NCBI GenBank assembly: GCA_019414055.1
Contig: DXMV01000026.1
Location: forward strand, 22,380 to 86,379
DNA from: Collinsella sp.
Lineage (GTDB): Bacteria > Actinomycetota > Coriobacteriia > Coriobacteriales > Coriobacteriaceae
Length of the DNA: 64,000 bases
Direction of reading: 5' to 3'
The notes under the pieces are model-generated. The model was not told the origin of the DNA. It did no database searches and worked only from the letters and a program-made list of their open reading frames with translations. Position numbers and translations under genes: made by a program. This document shows, one piece after another, positions 59,213-64,000 of this stretch. The stretch's first letter is position 1, and every line of letters begins with the position of its first letter.

Positions 59213-60121
59213 GTGACCGATTGGTCCCTGACCCTTTCCGCGCCGGCAAAGATCAACCTCTACCTGGGGGTTCATACCGAGCGCGATGACCGCGGCTACC
59301 ACAGGGTCGATTCCCTGATGGCAGCTGTCGGTCTTTCCGATACCGTGACGGTCACGCCGGCGCAGGCGCTGACCGTCCAGACGGTTCCGGCATCAGATTT
59401 TCCCATGCAAAAGAATACGGCGTATCGGGCTGCGGTTGCTATGGCCGAGCATTATGGTCGCGAGGCAAACATCTGCGTGACGATTGAGAAGCGCATTCCA
59501 TTGTGCGCCGGCTTGGGCGGTCCCTCGACGGATGCGGCCGCGGTCATTGTCGCCTTGGCGGAGCTCTGGGGAATTGATCGCACCGACCCCACGCTCGACG
59601 ACATTGCGCGGGGCATTGGTGCTGACGTCCCGTTCTTTTTGCACGCGAGCCCTGCGTTCTACGTAGGTGGGGGAGACGTGCTGGCAACCGAGTACCCCGC
59701 ACTACCCGCGACACCCGTCGTGCTGGTCAAGCCGCGCGAGGCAAGCGTTTCAACAATTGAAGCCTATCGACGTTTTGACGAGACTCCAGCGCCTGCGGAC
59801 AAGCCCGGAGCGATCGCATCTGCCCTTCGCTCGGGAGACGCAGAGGCGGCCTACGCGCTCGTCCACAACAACCTGGGTGTCATTTCCGCGCAGATGGAGC
59901 CGCGGATTCAAACGGTGCTCGACTGGCTTCGTTCACAGGACGGTACCATTGCCGCAAACGTGTGCGGTTCGGGTGCCTGCTCGTTTGCTCTCTGCGATAC
60001 CGCCGCCACGGTAGTCAATCTCGCGGCAGTCGCTCAACAAAACGGCTGGTGGGCTTATGCAACGGAGCTCGTTTCCGACACGGTTCGCATTGAAGCGCCA
60101 AAGAAATTAAAATTTCTCTAG
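59213..60121 (+). CDS. ispE: 4-diphosphocytidyl-2-C-methyl-D-erythritol kinase
   Basis: A 302-residue GHMP kinase of the MEP isoprenoid pathway. Motifs: LSAPAKINLYLGVHTERDDR, GYHRVDSLMAAVGLSDTV, the ATP-binding PLCAGLGGPSTDAAAVIVAL, GADVPFFLHASPAFYVGGGD, and the C-terminal VCGSGACSFALCDTA. The ATP loop has Pro where most members have a small residue (GLGGPSTD against GLGGGSSD). The GTG start at 59213 is supported by GAGGAG at the end of veg. Functionally linked with the dxs-like gene at the other end of the window. Confidence 0.94.
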   Translation: MTDWSLTLSAPAKINLYLGVHTERDDRGYHRVDSLMAAVGLSDTVTVTPAQALTVQTVPASDFPMQKNTAYRAAVAMAEHYGREANICVTIEKRIPLCAGLGGPSTDAAAVIVALAELWGIDRTDPTLDDIARGIGADVPFFLHASPAFYVGGGDVLATEYPALPATPVVLVKPREASVSTIEAYRRFDETPAPADKPGAIASALRSGDAEAAYALVHNNLGVISAQMEPRIQTVLDWLRSQDGTIAANVCGSGACSFALCDTAATVVNLAAVAQQNGWWAYATELVSDTVRIEAPKKLKFL

Positions 60122-60158
60122 CACGCGGCGAAAAACTTTGTTACTATAGTCGAGCTAA

Positions 60159-60235
60159 CGGGTTGTGGCTCAGTTTGGTAGAGCACTGCGTTCGGGACGC
60201 AGGGGTCGCTGGTTCAAATCCAGTCAACCCGACCA
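60159..60235 (+). tRNA. tRNA-Pro (anticodon CGG)
   Basis: A 77-nt cloverleaf with encoded CCA: acceptor CGGGTTG/CAACCCG, D stem GCTC/GAGC, anticodon stem CTGCG/CGCAG with loop TTCGGGA (anticodon CGG), T arm GCTGG-TTCAAAT-CCAGT. TATAGT at 60145 is a likely -10 box. Confidence 0.96.
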
Positions 60236-60246
60236 GAGCATGAGGA

Positions 60247-60274
60247 GGGACCGCTTCTTGCGGTCCCTTTTTTT
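60247..60274 (+). terminator. Terminator of tRNA-Pro
   Basis: Perfect stem GGGACCGC-TTCTT-GCGGTCCC followed by seven T residues. Confidence 0.95.
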
Positions 60275-60282
60275 AGCTATTG

Positions 60283-60311
60283 TTGTGATACCGCGACACC
60301 CGCGGTATACT
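60283..60311 (+). promoter_or_regulatory. Promoter of tatA
   Basis: TTGTGA (-35), 17-base spacer, TATACT (-10), 37 bases before the tatA start. The spacer contains CCGCGACACCCGCGG, a small inverted repeat. Confidence 0.65.
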
Positions 60312-60347
60312 CATTCGAGCTTGTCTCGCTGTATTGTGGAGGTCTAC

Positions 60348-60623
60348 ATGTTTGGACTGAGGGCTCCTGAGCTCATCATTATTCTCGTTGTTGTCCTGAT
60401 TATCTTCGGGCCCAAGAACCTGCCGAAGCTCGGCAAGTCCCTCGGCTCTACCGTCAAGAATATCCGCGAGGGTATGGAGGGCGACGATAAGGGCGAAACC
60501 AAGCAGGCCGAGGAGGTTGTGGTCGAGGAGTCCGAGGAGGACAAGGAGATCGCAGAGCTCGAGGCCAAGCTCGCTGCTGCCAAGCAAAAGAAGGCAGAGG
60601 ACAGCGACGCGGACGCAGAGTAG
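60348..60623 (+). CDS. tatA: Twin-arginine translocase subunit TatA/TatE-like
   Basis: A 91-residue TatA-type protein: a short N-terminus, one membrane helix (PELIIILVVVLIIFGP), the conserved FGPKNLPKLGKSLGSTVK hinge and amphipathic helix, then an acidic/basic tail (EESEEDKEIAELEAKLAAAK) likely coiled-coil. It forms the pore of the folded-protein export machinery. tatC is not in the window. GTGGAGG precedes ATG 60348. A terminator follows, so it is transcribed alone. Confidence 0.93.
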   Translation: MFGLRAPELIIILVVVLIIFGPKNLPKLGKSLGSTVKNIREGMEGDDKGETKQAEEVVVEESEEDKEIAELEAKLAAAKQKKAEDSDADAE

Positions 60624-60648
60624 TCCCATCCCTTTGGGGTGAGCACCT

Positions 60649-60681
60649 GACCGGCTTGCCCGCAGGCTAGCCGGTCTTTTT
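60649..60681 (+). terminator. Rho-independent terminator of tatA
   Basis: A 12-bp stem GACCGGCTTGCC-CGCA-GGCTAGCCGGTC with one mismatch, followed by TTTTT. Confidence 0.93.
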
Positions 60682-60729
60682 CGTTTTGTTGACAGTTGAT
60701 CGTTACATCATAGTTGGGGAGATATCCGT

Positions 60730-61200
60730 ATGGACGCAAGCCAGATCGTACTGACCGCTGAGGGCCGCCAGAAGCTCGTCGAGGAGCTCGCTTGGCGTGA
60801 GGGCGATTACGCCAAGGAGATCGTCGAGGACATCAAGGAAGCCCGCGCGTTCGGCGACCTTTCGGAGAACTCCGAGTACGACGCCGCCAAGGACAAGCAG
60901 GCCCAGAATGCTGCTCGCATTGCCGAGATTCAGGCCATCCTCGCCAACGCTCAGGTCGCTGCCACCACGGGCGATCTGACCGTCTCCATCGGTTCCACCG
61001 TTTCTCTGATCGATCCCAACGGTGAGGTCATGGAAGTCACGCTCGTCGGTACCACCGAGACCAACTCGCTCGAGCACAAGATCTCCAACGAGTCTCCGGT
61101 CGGTCACGCCATCATTGGCCATGGCGAGGGCGACTCCGTCGAGGTCGTTACGCCTTCCGGTAAGACCCGCGTCTACACCATCGCAAAGATCGCACGCTAG
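60730..61200 (+). CDS. greA: Transcription elongation factor GreA
   Basis: A 156-residue GreA that rescues backtracked RNA polymerase by stimulating transcript cleavage. The coiled-coil has ARAFGDLSENSEYDAAKDKQ, in which the acidic tip residues (Asp, Glu) and SENSEYDAAK are diagnostic; the C-terminal domain has NESPVGHAIIGHGEGDSVEV and PSGKTRVYTIAKI. GGGGAGA precedes ATG 60730. It lies upstream of lysS, a common greA-lysS pairing, but with a terminator between them. Confidence 0.97.
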   Translation: MDASQIVLTAEGRQKLVEELAWREGDYAKEIVEDIKEARAFGDLSENSEYDAAKDKQAQNAARIAEIQAILANAQVAATTGDLTVSIGSTVSLIDPNGEVMEVTLVGTTETNSLEHKISNESPVGHAIIGHGEGDSVEVVTPSGKTRVYTIAKIAR

Positions 61201-61227
61201 ACCACGGTCCCGCGTAAAGGTATGTTT

Positions 61228-61262
61228 TCGCTCCCTGGGACCGAATCCTGGGGAGCGTTTTA
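61228..61262 (+). terminator. Rho-independent terminator of greA
   Basis: Stem CGCTCCC / GGGGAGCG with a 13-14 base loop, followed by TTTTAG, 17 bases before lysS. Confidence 0.8.
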
Positions 61263-61278
61263 GTTTGAGGAGCTAACT

Positions 61279-63243
61279 ATGGCAGAGAACCAGAACGCCG
61301 CCGAGCAGGCATCGACGCTCAACGACGAGCGCGCCACCCGCCTGGCCAAGCGCGCCGCCCTGTTCGAGGCGGGCCAGAACCCGTATCCCGAGCACTCCGA
61401 GATTGAGGACTACGTCGTCGACATCGAGACTAAGTACGCCGAGCTCACCGATGGCGAGGACACCGAGGACGTCGTGAAGATCGGCGGCCGTGTGGTCGCC
61501 AAGCGCGGTCAGGGCAAGATCATGTTCATCGTCGTGCGCGACGCGACCGGCGAGATCCAGCTGTTCTGCCGCATCAACGATATGGACGAGGCCGCCTGGA
61601 ACACGCTCAAGGCACTCGACCTGGGCGATATCCTGGGCGTGACCGGCGTAGTCGTGCGCACCAAGCGTGGCCAGCTTTCCGTTGCCCCCAAGAGCGCGAC
61701 GCTGCTGTCCAAGGCCGTTCGCCCACTGCCCGAGAAGTTCCACGGTCTCTCCGACAAGGAGACCCGCTATCGTCAGCGCTATGTCGACCTGATCGCCAAC
61801 GACGATGTTCGCGAGACCTTCCGCAAGCGCTCGCAGATCCTCTCCACGTTCCGCCGCTTTATGGAGTCCGATGGCTACATGGAGGTTGAGACTCCTATCC
61901 TGCAGACCATCCAGGGCGGAGCTACTGCCAAGCCGTTCATCACGCACTTCAACGCGCTCGATCAGGAGTGCTACCTGCGTATCGCCACCGAGCTGCACCT
62001 CAAGCGCTGCATCGTCGGCGGCTTTGAGCGCGTCTTCGAGATCGGCCGCATCTTCCGCAACGAGGGCATGGACCTTACCCACAATCCCGAGTTCACCACG
62101 ATGGAGGCCTACCGCGCCTTCTCCGATCTCGAGGGCATGAAGGCACTCGCCCAGGGTGTCATTAAGGCTGCTAACAAGGCTATCGGCAACCCCGAGGTTA
62201 TTGAGTACCAGGGCCAGACCATCGACCTGTCCGGTGAGTGGGCCAGCCGTCCCATGACCGATATCGTCTCTGACGTGATTGGTAAGCAGGTCACCATCGA
62301 CACGCCGGTTGAGGAGCTTGCTGCCGCCGCACGCGAGAAGGGCCTGGAGATCAAGCCCGAGTGGACCGCCGGCAAGATCATCGCCGAGATCTATGACGAG
62401 CTGGGCGAGGACACCATCGTCAACCCCACCTTCGTGTGCGATTACCCCATCGAGGTTAGCCCGCTTGCCAAGCGCTTTGAGGATGACCCGCGTCTGACCC
62501 ATCGCTTTGAGCTGGTCATCGCCGGTCACGAGTACGCGAACGCGTTCTCCGAGCTCAACGACCCGGTCGACCAGGCCGAGCGCTTCGCTGCCCAGATGGC
62601 CGAGAAGGCCGGCGGCGACGATGAGGCCATGGAGTATGACGAGGACTACGTGCGCGCCCTCGAGTACGGTATGCCTCCCGCGGGTGGCATTGGCATTGGT
62701 ATCGACCGCGTGGTCATGCTGCTTACCAACCAGGCTTCTATCCGCGACGTCCTGCTGTTCCCGCACATGAAGCCCGAGAAGGGTTTCCAGTCCGGTGCCG
62801 CTGCCGCCAAGGCCGCCGAGGCCGGCAACGCCGCGAGCCCGTTCGTTAATTCGCTTAAGCCCACGCTCGATTACTCCAAGATCGCCGTTGAGCCGCTGTT
62901 CGAGGAGTTCGTCGACTTTGATACTTTCTCCAAGAGCGATTTCCGCGCTGTGAAGGTCAAGGCATGCGAGGCCGTCAAGAAGTCCAAGAAGCTGCTGAAC
63001 TTTACGCTCGACGACGGTACCGGTACCAACCGCACCATCCTCTCCGGCATCCATGAATACTATGAGCCCGAGGACCTGGTCGGCAAGACCCTGCTCGCCA
63101 TCACTAACCTGCCTCCGCGCAAGATGATGGGCATCCCCAGCTGCGGCATGCTCATCAGTGCCATCCACGAGGAGGAGGGCGAGGAGCGCCTCAACCTGAT
63201 CCAGCTCGACGCCTCCATCCCCGCCGGCGCAAAGATGTACTAA
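61279..63243 (+). CDS. lysS: Lysyl-tRNA synthetase (class II) with C-terminal tRNA-binding domain
   Basis: A 654-residue enzyme, against about 500 for ordinary LysRS. Residues 1 to about 510 are the class II enzyme: OB fold (IGGRVVAKRGQGKIMFIVVR), motif 2 GRIFRNEGMDLTHNPEFTTM, and motif 3 GMPPAGGIGIGIDRVVMLLT. Residues about 525-654 form an EMAPII/Trbp111-like tRNA-binding module: DFRAVKVKACEAVKKSKKLL, LDDGTGTNRTILSGIHEYYE, TNLPPRKMMGIPSCGMLISA, as found at the end of many MetRS. The linker is Ala-rich (AAAAKAAEAGNAAS). The fusion should increase tRNA affinity. AGGAG precedes ATG 61279. Confidence 0.97.
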   Translation: MAENQNAAEQASTLNDERATRLAKRAALFEAGQNPYPEHSEIEDYVVDIETKYAELTDGEDTEDVVKIGGRVVAKRGQGKIMFIVVRDATGEIQLFCRINDMDEAAWNTLKALDLGDILGVTGVVVRTKRGQLSVAPKSATLLSKAVRPLPEKFHGLSDKETRYRQRYVDLIANDDVRETFRKRSQILSTFRRFMESDGYMEVETPILQTIQGGATAKPFITHFNALDQECYLRIATELHLKRCIVGGFERVFEIGRIFRNEGMDLTHNPEFTTMEAYRAFSDLEGMKALAQGVIKAANKAIGNPEVIEYQGQTIDLSGEWASRPMTDIVSDVIGKQVTIDTPVEELAAAAREKGLEIKPEWTAGKIIAEIYDELGEDTIVNPTFVCDYPIEVSPLAKRFEDDPRLTHRFELVIAGHEYANAFSELNDPVDQAERFAAQMAEKAGGDDEAMEYDEDYVRALEYGMPPAGGIGIGIDRVVMLLTNQASIRDVLLFPHMKPEKGFQSGAAAAKAAEAGNAASPFVNSLKPTLDYSKIAVEPLFEEFVDFDTFSKSDFRAVKVKACEAVKKSKKLLNFTLDDGTGTNRTILSGIHEYYEPEDLVGKTLLAITNLPPRKMMGIPSCGMLISAIHEEEGEERLNLIQLDASIPAGAKMY

Positions 63244-63247
63244 CTAG

Positions 63248-63386
63248 TTACGCGGTTCTACGAACCGCGTAACGGCTCGACGCTGCAAACCCGCCAGAGC
63301 GGCAATCTGCCTTTCAACTTCGGCGGCATGACCAAAAGGTCAATGCCGCCTCGTTTCAAGGCACCTTGCTCGCTCTGGCGGGTTTT
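63248..63386. terminator. Double hairpin after lysS
   Basis: First a perfect 11-bp stem TTACGCGGTTC-TAC-GAACCGCGTAA (63248-63272). Then a nested structure: outer AACCCGCCAGAGCG / CGCTCTGGCGGGTT ending in TTTTCG, inner GGCGGCATGACC-AAAA-GGTCAATGCCGCC. The last arm with TTTT acts as a plausible terminator. Apart from it, 63244-63421 holds no gene. Confidence 0.8.
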
Positions 63387-63478
63387 CGCTGTCGGTACCA
63401 AGACATCGGCGTTGCCTTAATCCAGGTCTGCCAAAAAGTAGTCATTGGGTGTTCCTATAGTTTTGTCAACCTTCGACG

Positions 63479-63883
63479 CTACTCCCGGTAGGGCACCCGG
63501 TCGCGCATCACGGCGTATATCGCCCTGAGCCGCTTCCTCGCGACGGCCTTGAGCGCCCTGCCGTGGCCCATGCCCCGCGCCCTGCAGGCCCGGTAGTACT
63601 CGCCGTAGCGTCCCGACGACCTCACCAGGCTGTTGCACGAGAAGATCAGGAGCGACTTGAGCCTCGCGTCGCCCCGCCTGGACGCCCTGACCGACCTCAC
63701 CGACGTGCCGGAGCTCCTCACCCTCGGGGCTATGCCGCAGTACGAGGCCAGGTGGTCGTGGTCCGGGAACCTCGCGATGTCGACCGATACCGCGAGCTGC
63801 GCCGCCGTCCTCGGCCCGATGCCGGGCACGGTGAGCAGGCACGCGTAGGTCTCGTCGCCCTCGAGGCCGAGACGGCGGGGCTG
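63479..63883 (-). pseudogene. IS110-family transposase, C-terminal part
   Basis: About 130 residues up to the TAG at 63481: GDETYACLLTVPGIGPRTAA, HDHLASYCGIAPRVRSSGTS, GDARLKSLLIFSCNSLVRSS, ARGMGHGRALKAVARKRLRA. This is the transposase_20 domain of IS110-type recombinases, with the usual helix-hairpin-helix VPGIGP and the late serine region. The frame stays open to 63997, but beyond about 63866 it reads antisense to an inverted second copy, so the N-terminal RuvC-like half is missing. 63422-63478 is probably the short right end of the element. Confidence 0.8.
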
Positions 63884-64000
63884 CTCGAGGGCGACGAGAC
63901 CTACGCGTGCCTGCTCACCGTGCCCGGCATCGGGCCGAGGACGGCGGCGCAGCTCGCGGTATCGGTCGACATCGCGAGGTTCCCGGACCACGACCACCTG
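63866..64000 (+). pseudogene. Inverted second copy of the IS110 transposase segment
   Basis: The + strand encodes AETAGLLEGDETYACLLT, VPGIGPRTAAQLAVSVDIAR and FPDHDHL, identical to the minus-strand copy from GDETYACLL on, and continues past the window edge. The 117-bp arms (63749-63865 and 63884-64000) are perfect inverted repeats around an 18-base spacer bounded by CTCGAG sites. Confidence 0.8.

Noticed and set aside
61273..63168. A 631-codon minus-strand frame opposite lysS
   Set aside because: Same antisense effect of codon bias; the plus strand has all LysRS motifs.
1..64000. CRISPR array, prophage or restriction/defence island
   Set aside because: No regularly spaced repeats with unique spacers, and no phage structural, integrase, nuclease or methylase genes were recognised.

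Overview
The window looks like a chromosomal segment from a high-GC, anaerobic gut actinobacterium of the Coriobacteriia, most probably Collinsella. This rests on recalled family resemblance, not a search. Pointers are the Ala/Asp/Glu-rich high-GC coding style, a 1593-residue fused acyl-CoA dehydratase activase, a lysyl-tRNA synthetase with a C-terminal tRNA-binding domain, the MEP genes dxs-like and ispE, and a MurE without the DNPR motif. There is no rRNA, CRISPR array or recognisable prophage. Most of the window is housekeeping and metabolic genes, mainly on the + strand.

Layout. 1-3.3 kb: 5' part of a dxs-like gene (-), then an HD protein and a PF06541 membrane protein. 3.4-5.3 kb: amt-glnK ammonium module with a 110-bp palindrome between the genes. 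5.3-7.4 kb: TetR regulator and MFS transporter sharing an 8-5-8 operator. 7.4-9.2 kb: HAD phosphatase and a second TetR-type regulator. 9.2-15.3 kb: giant activase and a 3-hydroxyacyl-CoA dehydrogenase. 15.5-19.3 kb: a small membrane protein, DUF389 protein (-) and OPT transporter (-). 19.4-25.5 kb: coaX, dCMP deaminase, nfu, lgt, a DUF6020-like membrane protein and yebC. 25.6-28.4 kb: amaP-DUF2273-asp23 and yitT. 28.5-31.3 kb: two zinc-ribbon membrane proteins and a DUF2752 protein. 31.3-34.7 kb: two divergent amidohydrolases. 35.2-38.1 kb: an LtaS-like sulfatase (-), the remnant of a zinc-binding lipoprotein gene and a small Cys/His membrane protein. 38.3-40.4 kb: groES-groEL.

40.7-45.2 kb: an FMN riboswitch heads ribU, a fused ecfA, ecfT and two flavin-binding split-barrel genes, a coherent riboflavin uptake/use cluster. 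45.2-50.3 kb: tandem ARG boxes and argCJBD. 50.3-51.1 kb: a MITE-like element, 114-bp repeats and tRNA-Val. 51.2-63.2 kb: asnB, murE, HAD, murI, rph, rdgB, dtd, veg, ispE, tRNA-Pro, tatA, greA and lysS. 63.4-64 kb: an IS110-type transposase 3' part facing an inverted second copy that runs off the window.

I found no convincing new defence or enzymatic system. The least-described signal is in the non-coding DNA: a family of stop-codon-adjacent palindromes with a constant GGGACAGG-like loop and changing arms, a second related family, a pair of ~230-bp MITE-like elements, and several 100-140-nt nested hairpins at gene ends. All names are from reading translated sequence; no database was consulted.
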